Shown: piece by piece, positions 11,801 to 24,630 of the stretch
Position numbering within the stretch: the stretch's first letter is position 1
Layout: each line of letters opens with the position of its first letter
NCBI RefSeq assembly: GCF_026210795.1
Contig: NC_089438.1
Location: 1,323,501 to 1,387,500 of the forward strand
DNA: 64,000 nucleotides
DNA from: Rhizophagus irregularis
Lineage: Eukaryota > Glomeromycota > Glomeromycetes > Glomerales > Glomeraceae
Direction of reading: 5' to 3'
The notes under the pieces: generated by a model
Database searches by the model: none
What the model saw: only the letters and a program-made list of their open reading frames with translations
Told to the model about the DNA's origin: nothing
Translations under genes and position numbers: made by a program

Positions 11801-12038
11801 TTTTATCAAATTAGAAAACAATAGCAACATTTCACACGAGTCTTTTGATCTAAGTTCAATATGATTTAACCCGCTAATTTATAATTTTCTCACACAAAAA
11901 TAAAAAATAAAAAATATTCCAGTTATTCGAAGTTACTTTGGAAAAACTAGTATAATAAATGCATATTTCAAGTTAAAAAAACTCTCATGATGACAATTAT
12001 TCACTAGTTCGCAACAAACTCCGAAATTGTATATAAAA
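11801..12038 (+). promoter_or_regulatory. Argonaute copy 1 promoter: shared block and TATA box
   Basis: TTTTATCAAATTAGAAAACA at 11801-11820, followed by ATAGCAA, recurs almost unchanged upstream of all four Argonaute copies. TATATAAAA at 12030-12038, about 150 bases before the ATG, is a good TATA candidate and has a counterpart before copy 2. Function is inferred from conservation in otherwise diverged flanks. Confidence 0.5.
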
Positions 12039-12180
12039 ACCCGGTCACCCAGCTGCTAATAACAATCTTTTTTTTATTTGCAATCTAAATTTCGATCTCT
12101 TTAATATATTTCTTTATACCAAGTATCAAAAAAAAAGTTATATTTTTTGTTATTGTTATATTCTTCATTAACTTTATAAT

Positions 12181-15100
12181 ATGGAAGAAGTATTATTTAG
12201 TCAGTTCGTAAAAAGACCAAGCACTTGTGATCTAGGGGCTCAGATAAAAGTTCGAGCAAACTTCTTTGAAGTTACTAGGATGCAAGACACGAACATTTCG
12301 CAATACGAAGTAAACATAACACCTACAGTCCCACAACGTTTAAATAGGAGAGTATTTAACCGTCTTGTGGAGCAATACCGGGAAAGAGCCCTCGGAGGTG
12401 CAAGACCGGTATTTGATGGTATGTATTCAATAACAAAAAAGAAGGTTACTATGTAATATTATAATATAGCTTCAACAAGATATAAAAATTATATTACACT
12501 TTGAATTATCAATACTTTGTGATGTTTAATGCTAACTAATTAAAATGTTGGTAGGAAGTGCAATTGTGTTTACACACAAGCCATTACCATTCGAAACCAG
12601 AAGTTTTGATGTAAAATATCTTAAATTTTATTTTTTACCTTTTTTGACTTTTGAAATTTTTAAGTTTAATTATCATAACTAGGTGGAATTAGAGGAGGAC
12701 AACGCGGCCGTAGGTAGAGCACGTATACCTCGAAGATTTACGATTAGGATAAGAAAAACTAGAGAGATTTTCATGGGTGACCTATTCCGATTTTTAAACG
12801 GAAGAGGTGACATGACAAATAATTGCCAAATGGGTAATTTTTTTTTTCTTTCTTTAATAAAAATGAATCTCATAACGAGTTTTAATTTAATCATCTTTAT
12901 GTAACAAGCAATGGTTGCGATGGACATCATTATAAGTCACAAGATTTCTGCAATATATCCTACTGTACGTAGATCATTTTATACTCCGCAGGTAACTAAA
13001 CCTCTTCCTGGAGGTTTAGAGGCTTGGCAGGGGTATTTCCAATCAGCACGTCCCACGAGAGGGAGAATGATGATAAACATAGACTTAAGTACCACCGCTT
13101 TCTATGAAAGTGGCCCACTTATCCAGATGGTTGCAAAAATATTGAGACTTAGATCTCCCAATGAACTACGTAGAGGCCTTTCAGAAAGCGACCATCTAAA
13201 AGTTGAGGATAATATAAGAGGCCTTAGAATAATGGATAATCATAGAACGGGAAATAGACGAAAATTTAAGATTGAGGGATTAACTGAAGCTCCAGCTTCT
13301 CACGCTACGTTTCCTAGAGATGACGGTAGCAGGATCGATGTTAGAACCTATTTTCAAAATCAATATAACAGACGGTTATCATATCCATTTCTTCCTTGTG
13401 TTATCGTAAGGAGAAACCAATATTTTCCGATAGAAGTTTGTGATGTGATTCGGGTAAATTGTATATTCATCTAGCGATATCATATAATTATGTAAGAAAT
13501 TTGTTTTTAAAAGAAAAAAATTATTATTTCGTATAACAGGAACAAAGATATATGCGGAAATTGACTGGAATGCAAACAGATGAAATGATGAACTTTGCTC
13601 GTCAAAATCCAAACGTTCGGGCAAATAAAATTCAAGATGGTCTCAATATATTGAATTATCGAGACAATGAATACCTTCAACAATTCGGAATGAGTATATC
13701 AAACAATATGGCTGTGGTAGGGTTGAAATATGATTTTTATATGGCACTTTGATTATTCAACAACGTGAATTTAATCTTACAGGTGGACGCTAGGATTCTC
13801 CCCACTCCAACAATTCAGTACCACCCAACATCAAGGGAGAGACGTATCGAACCGAAAGGTGGAGTATGGAATTTACGAGATAAAAAAGTAGCAACAGGTG
13901 CTACTCTTGGTTCATGGTCAGTTTTGGCCTTTTTAAATGAAAGAAATTTACCTGATAATATTATTGAGGGATTCTTGAGAGAATTTGTTGTTACTTGTAT
14001 AGACACTGGAATGGTAATTTAAAATGATATAAACCTATTTCACTATGAACCATTCACGTTTCTAACTAATATAATTTAATAGAATATTCCAAATAGGAGA
14101 CCTCCTATATGTCGTGAAAATCCTATAGGAAATACTGAAGAATCATTGAAAAAAGCCTGGCTGAGGGCTGGCAATAATGCGAAAGTTCAACCTCAGCTTA
14201 TTCTATGTATTCTCCCAAATACTGGACAAGAGTTATATGGAGAAATTAAACGTATTAGCGAAACGGTTATCGGTGTCGCAACACAATGTGTACAAAGTGT
14301 ACATATGAATAGGCCGAAGAAACAATATTGTGCCAATGTTTGCCTAAAGGTAAACGTTAAACTCGGAGGAATGAATTCATTCCTTATTCCCGAACATATT
14401 CCGTTTATAACGGAAAAGCCTACTATTCTAATAGGCGCAGACGTATCACATCCTGGACCTGGTAATTTTTTTTTTTCATATGAATTATTTTAATATATTT
14501 ATGCTTCTCGCATCTTTTTTTCAGGCGAAACCGATAAACCATCTTACGCTGCCCTATGTGGTTCTATGGACGCTAGGGCATCTAGATATGCAGCGTCAAT
14601 TAGAGTTCAGACTGGTCGTTACGAAATAATAGTAGATATGGCAAACATGGTTAAAGAATTGTTAAAAACATTTTATCAAACTTGTGGAAGAAAGCCTGAA
14701 AGAATTTTATTTTACCGAGACGGAATTTCAGAAGGCCAGTTTGAGAACGTGCTACGAAGTGAATTAAACGCAATTAGAGGTACTTATTTTATATCATTCC
14801 TAAATTTATTCAAGCATTTTGTTAACTTATTTGATTTATTTGGTTTACTTTTGGTCAATTTAAATTATTATAGCAGCGTGTCAAGCTCTTGACGCTAAGT
14901 ATAAACCTACTATCACGTTTATTGTGGTACAGAAGAGGCATCACACACGTTTATTCCCAATGGATAGGCAAAATACTGATAGATCTGGAAATTGTCTTCC
15001 TGGTACCGTTGTTGACAAAAACATTACACATCCATTTGAATTCGATTTTTGTATGTAATTAAATTTATGTTAATATGTAAATCTATAGCATTCCTTAATA

Positions 15101-15678
15101 ACTTAAATCTTTACCAGATTTATTAAGTCATGCTGGACTATTGGGGACGTCCCGACCAGCTCATTATCACGTTTTATATGACGAAAACGGATTTGATGCA
15201 AATAGGTAAGTCTATTAATTCAATCCAATTTAATAATTAATTGAATACGTAACTAATTTATATTATAATAATTTAAGGCTACAAACATTATCTTATAATC
15301 TTTGTTATATATTTGTGCGTTGTACGCGTGCAGTATCTTTGGTAAGATTTTAAATTGCATTTTTATCATTGTGTGTATAAAAAAAGATTTCTTTCAATTG
15401 CAATTCCTATTTCAATTCCATCTATTTTTTTAATGTTCTTTTCAAAAACATTCATATAAATGATAATAATTGTAATTATATTTAAATAGGTGCCTCCGGT
15501 ATATTACGCTCACTTAGTTACCACTAGAGCAAAACACCATACACACAAAGTGCAGCACACCTTTGGAGTTGTAAAACCGGATCTACAAAGGGTGAATTTA
15601 TAAAAGATGTACACTATCCTCAATTATTTCATTTTTCTAAAGTAAACTCTTTTTTTTTAGGCTATGTATTTTGCGTAG
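12181..15678 (+). CDS. Argonaute protein, copy 1 (13 exons, 826 aa)
   Basis: Small-RNA-guided silencing protein of the eukaryotic AGO family. Exons: 12181-12418, 12555-12610, 12683-12833, 12909-13453, 13540-13716, 13783-14013, 14083-14461, 14525-14779, 14874-15050, 15118-15205, 15278-15341, 15490-15591, 15661-15678. All junctions are GT-AG and the phases join exactly. Domain order is N-terminal (about 1-150), linker, PAZ (about 212-335), linker 2, MID (about 500-575), PIWI (to the end). The slicer tetrad is complete: D586 (IGADVSHP), E626 (GRYEIIVD), D658 (FYRDGIS) and H795 (YYAHL). The MID pocket keeps Y518 and K522 and the TQCVQ and [10 protein letters not shown] motifs that hold the guide 5' phosphate. 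It ends in MYFA, as AGOs typically do. Active slicing is therefore predicted. It is the first of three tandem copies. The start is the only ATG before the N-domain. Confidence 0.93.
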
Positions 15679-17139
15679 CAACTTCATTTATGTTGAACAG
15701 GAACAACAGGAACGAAAAAAAAATATTTTAAATAAATTTCTTTTAAAAAAAACTCCATATTTTTATTTTATAAAAACATACGTTATATTTATTTCAGTTT
15801 AAAAATATACTTTATATTGTTATTTTTTTATTTGTAAGAAATATTTAAAAAAAAAATAATTTTTTTTTATATAATCATATCGGTAAATTGTCTCTATAGA
15901 ATGGTCATCAAAATTTATTTCATGTTACACAATAATCAACCGACCGAGTGAACATGGCTATTGACAACTAAAAAAGTTATCGAGAAAATGACTAAAGATG
16001 CAAGTTCTTCCATAGTTATGGCTCTTTAGGTGAGTTTATAAAATATTTTTTATTGATTTAATGCAGTTTCAGAATTCTGTGTACGATAATTACAGGACAA
16101 TTACAGGTCGATTACAGGTCCGGTTTTTGTCCGGTAATTGTCCTGTAATCTGGTAATTTTATTTGATTAGGTAAGTAATTTGCATGGGATAGCACATTTC
16201 CGAAACCCGATAATTAGTATATAGATATAATATATAATTTTTTCCCTTAATCACAAGTTCATTACCTACAGAGATAATTTATGTTTCTGAAAGATAAAGG
16301 TGCCGCTTTATTTTGTAAACAAAGAAGTTGTTTAAATTGGTTAGTAAATTTATATATTTTATCAAGGTTTTTTGTGTTCAAAACAGGTTATATCCAATTT
16401 TTAGAAGATTGTTTAATCCTTGGCACAAAAACCAATGTTAATTAAAGCAAGTACCCTACCCATGGCCCATTTTTATCACGTTTCTTCATATTTTTTAAAA
16501 TAAATATAAACAGAAACACATCATACATTGTGGAAATACGCATGAAAGTATATCCATTATCTTGTTATTATCTATAAGTACAATAATGTTGTACATCATT
16601 AAATTTCTTAAATATTATATAAATATGGAATTTTTTGTTGTATCATTTTTGTTATCTCCTTATTGATACGCAAATGCTTTTGTTTTAAACTTGTTTATTA
16701 TAAAATGATGTTACCTAAACCGTATTAATTAATAATGACCGGAAACTGTAGATCATTTTCATGAATATGTATCTAAATCCAGTCTAGTTACGAAAAACCC
16801 GTGAGAATATTCTTTATGTAGATCATTATAGTAGATTATCATAAAAAATGATGGAATGATCTTTACCCAAAGTATCAGTACCTATAGAAATGATCGGAGA
16901 TCGGGTGTAGTTATTATTAAAATAATTGGATGGTTATTATTGCTAATGTACCATGTACTACCAAACAATAAATTGCTTTTGTTATTGTTATTTATTAGTT
17001 TGTAACTTTTATATTAAAATGGATAAATTATTTTAAATATAAAATTATTCGTTTAACCTACCAAAAAAAAAAGTATATATGAAAAACAAGGTACTCTTTT
17101 AAATATTAGGACAGTTTAATGTTAACTCTTAAATAAAAA
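15679..17139. other. Spacer between Argonaute copies 1 and 2
   Basis: Holds the 3' flank of copy 1 and the far promoter of copy 2. AT-rich, with a GC-richer hairpin at 16089-16149. The right part is homologous to sequence upstream of copy 1 (GTAGATCATTTTCATG near 16748, TGATCTTTACC near 16857). No gene seen. Confidence 0.5.
16089..16149. repeat. Perfect 16-bp hairpin with internal ATTACAGG direct repeats
   Basis: ATTACAGGACAATTAC at 16089-16104 is exactly complementary to GTAATTGTCCTGTAAT at 16134-16149. ATTACAGG also occurs three times directly within 16089-16119, and GTCCGG twice in the loop. It could be a very short MITE or a transcript hairpin. It lies between two Argonaute genes, downstream of copy 1. 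Confidence 0.5.
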
Positions 17140-17354
17140 AGTTTTACCAAATTAGAAAACAATAGCAATTTTTTCTCACGAATCTTGTTTCTCAAATTAA
17201 ACAAAAGAATATTCCAGTTGTTCCGAATTAATCTGGAAAAAAAACTAAGATAGATAAATTATGCACAAATGCATGTTTTTTTTTAGATTAAGAATATCAC
17301 AATGATATCAATCAATCAATCACTCATCCGCAACATCCCAAATTATATATAAAA
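17140..17354 (+). promoter_or_regulatory. Argonaute copy 2 promoter: shared block and TATA box
   Basis: GTTTTACCAAATTAGAAAAC at 17141-17160, followed by AATAGCAA, is the copy 2 version of the block found before all four genes. TATATAAAAA at about 17345-17354 lies about 165 bases before the ATG, in the same relative place as in copy 1, and both copies have an AGCTGCTAA phrase just after it. Confidence 0.5.
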
Positions 17355-17513
17355 AACCAACCATCCATGCCTTGAGCTGCTAAAAAAAAAAAATTTCTTT
17401 TTTACACACCACCTAAATTTCGATATCCTTTTAATATTTCTCTATTTCAAGTCTCAAAAAAGAAGTTTTAAATTATTATTATTATTATCATTCTCTTTCG
17501 TTAACATTATAAT

Positions 17514-20500
17514 ATGGAAGAAGCAGCTTTTCAGATTACCCAATATGTAAGAAGACCAGGTACTGGTCGTGAAGGGAGAGTCGTTAGAGTTCGAACGAAC
17601 TTCTTTGAAGTTATTACGATGCCGGAAACGAATATTTCTCATTATGACGTAACGATAACGCCCAAAGTTCCTCAGAGATTGAATAGGAAGATATTTAATC
17701 GTTTTGTAGAGGAAAATCAAAGAGAACTTAGGAATACAAGACCAGTTTTTGATGGTATGTATTTAATAACAAAAAAAAAATATTTTTCGTTACAAACAAA
17801 AATTAAAGTTTACGATATAACTTCAAGAAAATATCAAATTGTATTACATAATTTTTAGTCCTTTTTTTTAGAATAATCAATGTTATATGATGTTTAGAGA
17901 AAACGATACTAACTATTAACAAATGTTGGTAGGACAATCTAATATGTTTGCATTTAGGAAATTGCAATCTGATGCCTCTACCTTCGATGTAAATATCTTT
18001 ATTTTTTTTTACCTTTTTCGAAAAAATAAAAAAAAAAAGTTTATTAAAGTTTAATTATCATAATTAGGTTGAATTAGCAGAAGAAAACGTGCCCGTGGGT
18101 AGAACACGTCCACCTCGAAGATTTACTGTTAGAATTAGAAAAACTAGAGAAATTATATTGGAAGAACTTTTCCAATTTTTAAACGCAAGAGGTAGTATGA
18201 CCGAAAATTGCAATATGGGTAAGTTTTTCTTTTCTTTTTTCTTTAATAAGAATGAACCTCATAATAGATTATAACCATATTTATGTAATAAGCAATAATG
18301 GCAATGGACATTTTAATCAGTCATAAGATCGCCGCAATATATCCTACTGTGCGGAGATCCTTTTATACTAACCAGGGAGCTAGACCTCTCTCTGGGGGTC
18401 TAGAAGCTTGGCAAGGTTATTATCAGTCAGCACGCCCCACAAGGGGCAAAATGTTAATTAACGTTGACTTAAGCGTTACCGCTTTTTATGAAAGTGGTCC
18501 GCTTACTCAAATGATTGCAAAAATACTGGGTTTTAGATCTACCGATGACCTACGTCGTGGTTTTTCAGAAGGTGATCATCACAAAGTTGAAGACTTTATA
18601 AGAAATCTGAGAATAAGGGATAACCATAGAACGGGGAATAGACGAAAATTCAAGATTGAAGGATTGACCCGAACTCCGGTATCTAATACCATGTTTGATA
18701 GAGGTGACGGTAGTAATATTGATGTTGGATCATATTTTCAAAATCAATATAACAGACGGTTATTATACCCATTTCTTCCTTGCGTTGTCGTAAGGAGAAA
18801 CCAATATCTTCCGATAGAAGTATGCGACGTAATTCCGGTAAATTATATATTCATCTTACGTTTAATATTAAATGGTTATAAAATTTTTTTTTAAAAAAAA
18901 AAAATTTAATTCGTATAACAGGAACAAAGATATATGCGGAAATTAAATAGAAGACAAACTGACGATATGATGAACTTTGCTCGTCAGAATCCAAATACTC
19001 GGGCCAACAAAATTCAAGATGGTCTCAATATATTGAATTATCGAGACAATGAATTCCTCCAAGATTTCGGGATGAGGATATCGAATGAAATGGCTGTGGT
19101 AAGTTTGAATATGATTATTGCATCATTAAATTGTACTTTGATAATAATTATATCTTCAATCATTCGAACTTAATTTTACAGGTAGAGGCTCGAGTCCTCC
19201 CTACCCCAACAATCCAGTATCATCCGACATCAAGGGAGAATCGTGTCCGGCCGAGAGACGGAGCGTGGAATTTACGAGATAAAAAAGTAGCAGCAGGTGC
19301 TACCCTCGGTTCATGGTCAGTTTTGGCCTTTTTAAATGAAAGAGAATTACCTGATAATATTATTGAGGGATTCTTGAGAGAGTTTGCTGTTACATGTCAA
19401 GATACGGGAATGGTAAGTTAAAATGATATAAACCTATTTCAGTATGAATCATTTAAGTTTCTAATATTATTTAATCATTTATCTTTAATAGAATATTCCA
19501 AATAGGAGACCTCCTATATGTCGTGAAAATCCTATAGGAAACACTGAAGAGTCACTAAAAAAAGCCTGGCTGAGGGCTGGCAATAATGCGAAAGCTCAAC
19601 CTCAACTCATTCTATGTATTCTCCCAAACACTGGACAAGAGTTATATGCAGCAATTAAACGTATTGGCGAAACCGTTATTGGTGTCGCAACACAATGTGT
19701 ACAAAGCGTGCATATGGGTAGGCCGAAGAAACAATATTGTGCCAATGTTTGCCTAAAGGTAAACGTTAAACTCGGAGGAATGAATTCATTCCTCATTCCC
19801 GAACATATTCCGTTTATAACGGAAAAGCCTACTATTCTAATAGGCGCAGACGTATCACACCCTCCACCTGGTAAATTATATATATATATGTATTTTTTTT
19901 CACACGAATTATTTTTAATATATTTATGTTTCTTGCATCTTTTTTTCAGGCGAAACCGATAAACCATCTTTCGCTGCCCTCTGTGGTTCTATGGACGCTA
20001 GGGCATCCCGATATGCAGCAACAATTAGAGCTCAGACTGGTCGTTTCGAAATAATAGCAGATTTAGCGAATATGGTAAAGGAATTACTAAAAGCCTTTTA
20101 TCAAACATGTGGAAGAAAGCCCGGAAGAATTTTATTTTACAGAGATGGAGTTTCGGAGAGCCAATTTAGGCATGTGCTACAGAATGAAATAAACGCAGTT
20201 AGAGGTGCATATTAATCAAATTCTTCGATTTATTTATTGATTCTTGCTTTTCGTTAATTTAATTGATTTTTGATCAATTAATTACTACAGCCGCGTGTCA
20301 AGCTCTCGAGCCTAATTATAGACCCCCCATTACGTTTGTTGTGGTGCAAAAGAGGCACCACGCACGATTTTTCCCAATGGATAGACAAAATACTGATAGA
20401 TCGGGAAACTGTCTTCCTGGAACCGTTGTCGATGTCGGCATTACACATCCGTTTGAGTTCGATTTTTGTGAGTAATTAAGTTTACATTCATAATTTTGTA

Positions 20501-21020
20501 GCATTTCTAAATGACTTTAAATCCTTATCAGATCTGCAAAGCCATGCTGGACTACTAGGAACATCCCGACCAGCCCACTACCACGTCTTATTTGACGAAA
20601 ACGGATTTAATGCCGATTCGTAAGTTAATTTAATTTAATAACTAATATATATATGTAATAATTTGTGTGTTTTAATAATTTAGCCTACAAACGCTATCTT
20701 ATAATTTGTGCTATGTATATGCTCGTTGTACACGTTCAGTATCTTTGGTAAGATTTTAACTTGCATTATCAAATATATGCCGTAAATAATAATAATTATA
20801 ATATTTAAATAGGTGCCTCCGGTGTATTACGCTCACTTGGTTACTAATAGGGCAAAACTCCACATGCTTAGCGAGCCAGGTGGTGCGACCACTTTCGGAG
20901 TGGTGAAGCAGGAACTGCAAAGGGTAAATTATATATAAATAAAGATATATCAATATGTATTATTCTCAATTATTTCATTTCTAATATAACTCCATTTTTT
21001 AGGTTATGTACTTTGCTTAG
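17514..21020 (+). CDS. Argonaute protein, copy 2 (13 exons, 830 aa)
   Basis: Closest relative of copy 1. Exons: 17514-17754, 17933-17988, 18068-18218, 18293-18837, 18922-19098, 19182-19412, 19492-19870, 19950-20204, 20291-20467, 20532-20619, 20684-20747, 20813-20923, 21003-21020. Eleven of the thirteen exons have exactly the same length as in copy 1; only exons 1 and 12 differ. The tetrad is intact at D587 (IGADVSHP), E627 (GRFEIIAD), D659 (FYRDGVS) and H796 (YYAHL), so slicing is predicted. Exon 2 is strikingly diverged from the other copies ([12 protein letters not shown] in place of a THKPLPFE-like sequence). Exon 12 carries a short [12 protein letters not shown] loop. Linker 2 through PIWI is nearly identical to copy 1, including parts of introns, which suggests recent conversion or duplication. 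It ends MYFA. Confidence 0.93.
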
Positions 21021-22990
21021 CAACTTCACTTACGTGAACAGGAACGAAATGAAAAATATGTATACATATTGTTAATAATAAAATTTTTTTAAAGACTTTC
21101 CATATTTTTATTTTATAATATACTATAAGTACATTTATAGTAGTCCAAAAAAATAAAAATATTTCAAATTTTGTCCGTAATATTTATGTTATTATTTTTA
21201 TTTTTTTTTAAAAAAAAAATAAAATAAAATAAAAATAAAAAAATGAGATAATTAAATTTTCTTATAATATGATTATGTCTTTGTAGAATGTTAGATACCA
21301 AGTTCCTTCATATGACTTAAGTTACGTCACACTAAGGTTAATGAATTATTTTCCCATGATCTTTAAGAGAGTTTGCTTAAGAATAATATTTTTTTATTGA
21401 TTTACCGTATGAGTTTAAAAAGAATAAAAGTAAAAAATTTTTAATATACATGCAATATATATCACAGTCGAACTTATTTAATTTTTGCCTTTGATTTTGG
21501 ATTTTTTGGAAAGTGAAGTAGTATAGTAAGAGTCCCGAGCATTACACAAAATGTATAGATTTTTTCTTTTTCGAATTATACTGGTCGGTATTAAATAATT
21601 CTTGCCTGAAGAGGTGCGTAGAGCTAAGTGCTGATTTCTTATTACCTTAGTCATAAATAACCCTAGATCGGAAATTTAATAGTAAAATCCAATCCAAGTA
21701 AGTTGCCACTTTATATTGTACTGCATAAAAAAAGTTGTTAATTAATTGATGAAATGTGTTAACGGAGTAAAACAAATAGTTTTTGTTTTTACAAAAATTC
21801 TAAGCTAAAAGTATTATTGATGCAAAAAATGGCATTTCTAACGCGGTTCTTCATAGTTCTCTTTTTTTAAAAATATATAAAAGACACACTTTAAGTACGT
21901 CATGTATATCTACTAAGATTTAGCATTCCTTTCACCTTCATCATCATCATTATTTTCATTATCTAAATAAAATAAATTGTAATAAATATTTGTTTAGAAA
22001 TATAAAATCATTAATACTAATAACAATTATAAACAAAGACTAGCCGGCTTCATAATTAATAAAAAGCTTCAAGAGCATCTTAATTATTAATAGCCAAATG
22101 TGGAACTTTTCTGCTGTTCCATAAATATAAAATAATGGTTCAAAGTCAACATCAGTCCATTTATTTCTTACTTTTTCATTTTATGATATTTGTTTGTTTT
22201 AAACCCTTTATATTTACTCTATCTACAATTATGAATGCTGTATTAATTAAAATATTATTTTAAGAAATTTATTTCTTCATATTCGTAAATATTCACCTTT
22301 ACTTTTTATTCTTCTTTTTCACCTTTTTTAGTGCCTTCTAATAAAATTTTATTTTTATTTTTAATTTTGAAAGGCAGATACGAATTCGATACGAAGTCTA
22401 ATACAAGTCATACTTATAAGACTATTGATCAAAATAAACAATTTGCACAAAATCTAACTGGCAGACTCACCCTTTATAGTGCTATTAAAGTAAAATAATA
22501 AATTCTCGACATGCCACAATTTGTCACGTGATCGGCGCTATTGGTGTATACTATAAATATTGCAGGGGCATCGATCAAGGCAGGGGAGGGAGGCGACGAT
22601 TGAAGTGTGACAATTAGGACACCAACCAAAATGTCACCTACTTCTGCGGAATAATTGTGACGCAGCTCCTGAAATATATACCGTATATAGTGATTTTCCA
22701 GCCTTAATAAATTTTTTATTATTGTTAAATAATTTATTTGTCACTTTAAAATTATGTAATCATAGAGTATTAAATTAATTAGACTTACAAAAATTATTTA
22801 GAAATTACGTTTTTCAAGATAAAAAAAGTGTTTGTTACAGAAGAATTTATTGTGCGATACAGGTGACGCGTGTCAGATGTAAATTATGAAAAATTGTGTT
22901 ATGTAGATCATGTAGATTATCGAAAAAAATGAGACAAATACTCGATCATGTAAGGAAATCATATGCATATAAGGAATGATCTTTACCCGA
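21021..22990. other. Spacer downstream of Argonaute copy 2
   Basis: About 2 kb without a recognised gene. There is a T/A palindrome near 21195-21215. A GC-richer patch at about 22505-22670 includes TTGTCACGTGATC and a G-rich stretch (GGGGAGGGAGGCGACG). The right end, about 22900-22990, is again homologous to the far-upstream sequence of the other Argonaute genes (GTAGATCATG, TGATCTTTACCCGAAG). Confidence 0.5.
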
Positions 22991-23139
22991 AGTTTCCGAA
23001 TTCGTAATTACATTTATGTCAGAAAGCTTAAAATTAATGCCAAAAATGGAAAATTTTTATTGATCTTCATAAAATTTACATAGAAAAGTAATTAAAGTAA
23101 TTTCTAAAATGGCTAACAATGCGTTGTTCCTCCCCCCGC

Positions 23140-24075
23140 TCCTAGTATTGCATTGATTTGAGGCAACAACCTCTTTAAAAATGGAACAGTCCAAATTTTC
23201 CATTTCTTCACTTAGTGCATTCACAGTTCCAAGAAAGACCTCATGACTCTGAATATTGACTTTTAACTGCTTCCGAATGTTTTCTATTGAGTCTAGGACA
23301 AAGGAATTCTCTAGTTAATCAATAATCTCAATTTTATCACTCTTCAATCAATCTTTTGTCATTTTCGCGGTATGGATGGTTGCATTATCTTGCTGAGAAA
23401 TTGCATCCCTTCTTGTTAACTCATGAGCTGTATGCTGAAATGAATATTAATAAGAGATGTGAATTTAAGATTTTAATTTAAATGTTTGAACTAATTATTT
23501 ATTTCCTTCTTTATTTTCATCACATTAAATTAATAATTCTTTTGACCCTTCTGTAAAACATCCCCAAACTGTAACTGATTTTTATCCACTTTGAAAGGTA
23601 GGTGTCATCAACGTTAAATATCTCCCCGGTGTGTCTCCAAACTCTTATTTGTCATGACTGTTTTCCAATTTCAACACTTGATCTATCAGAGAAAATAATT
23701 TGTGCTCAATCTTTCTTTATATTCCTCACACCAACTAACACGAGCTGATACATGCTTTTTTGATATAAAGGGTTTTTTGCAGTAACATTGGAATGAATCC
23801 CATCATCATATAGTGTACAATTCAAATCCAAGTTATTAATAACTTCATGTAGAGGTTCACATCAGTTCTTTGTAGTTTTGTTTATAAGTGCATTTTATTG
23901 AGAGCAAGTAGTCTTCCTGATCATAGTAAATTTTCAGTTTTTCGTGTTTGTTAATAAATCTGCATGTTGTGAATGGATCATCTTGCTATTTGTGCAGAAT
24001 TAAAAATTTCCATATATGCTAGTATGTTTCCTTTCTCTTGGGAAGATAACCCAGTATAATGTGACATTATTTTTT
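23140..24075 (-). pseudogene. Decayed Tc1/mariner-type transposase gene
   Basis: Read on the minus strand, fragments in several frames follow the order of a Tc1-type DDE transposase: an N-terminal helix-turn-helix piece (ERGNILAYMEIFNSAQIAR, about 24010-24055), then GDTPGRY near 23630, SVTVWGCF near 23560 and QQDNATIHTAKMTK near 23370-23398, the family's QDN..H.A catalytic segment, followed by a WLKSDKIEIID-like piece. Stop codons and frameshifts interrupt it throughout, so it cannot encode an active enzyme. It lies in the upstream region of Argonaute copy 3. A 30-base imperfect direct repeat (GACGCGTGTCAG...AAATTATGA) flanks it at about 22863-22892 and 24086-24115. Clear terminal inverted repeats were not found, so element borders are uncertain. 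Confidence 0.7.
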
Positions 24076-24339
24076 TTAACCGTGCAACGCGTTTGTCAGG
24101 TTATAAATTATGAGAAATCCATTCAAATATTGATTAATCGACGTGTAACGTAACACAATGCAAGAATCGGGCGTCCTTCCAACACGTGTATGTATGTACT
24201 GTTAATGTTTATTAAAATGGATAAATTATTTTATTTTTAGAATTATTATTCTTTACATTTTGTTCAGCCTACCGAAATTTTTTTTTAAAAAAAAAATTGT
24301 AAGGCTTAAAAAAAATTAATTTGACCCTTTTCATAATAA

Positions 24340-24368
24340 AGTTTATCAAATTAGAAAACAAATAACAA
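24340..24368 (+). promoter_or_regulatory. Argonaute copy 3: shared upstream block
   Basis: GTTTATCAAATTAGAAAACA at 24341-24360, followed by AATAACAA, is the copy 3 version of the block before all four Argonaute genes. Sequence downstream of it does not match the other copies and lacks their TATA/AGCTGCTAA arrangement. Confidence 0.45.
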
Positions 24369-24374
24369 TATTTC

Positions 24375-24510
24375 TCATTAACCTCAGTGCATAACGCAAA
24401 CCCTGTACTTTGTTTTGAACCATCTCCTTGAGCCCAATGGGCTAAAGCTAAAGGGGTACAAATGCACATAACATGCAAGTCACATTCACATGCAAAATAA
24501 TAAACATATA
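24375..24510. other. GC-richer segment unique to the copy 3 promoter
   Basis: The sequence from about 24380 to 24500 (including TGTACTTTGTTTTGAACC and GAGCCCAATGGGCT, a short hairpin) has no counterpart upstream of the other three copies. It sits between the shared block and the start codon of copy 3, so the proximal promoter has been replaced or interrupted. Its origin is not recognised. Confidence 0.35.
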
Positions 24511-24630
24511 TATACATATTATATTCCGATCACTTTTTAATATTTTCTTTTTCTCAAGTAACGAAAAAGAAATTAAAAAATAAATTTTTTTTTTTTTATT
24601 ATTATCATTATTCTTCGTTGATTTTGTAAG

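Noticed and set aside
24375-24510. tRNA-like or structural RNA gene in the copy 3 promoter
   Set aside because: Only one short hairpin (AGCCC/GGGCT) is visible; the required arms are missing.
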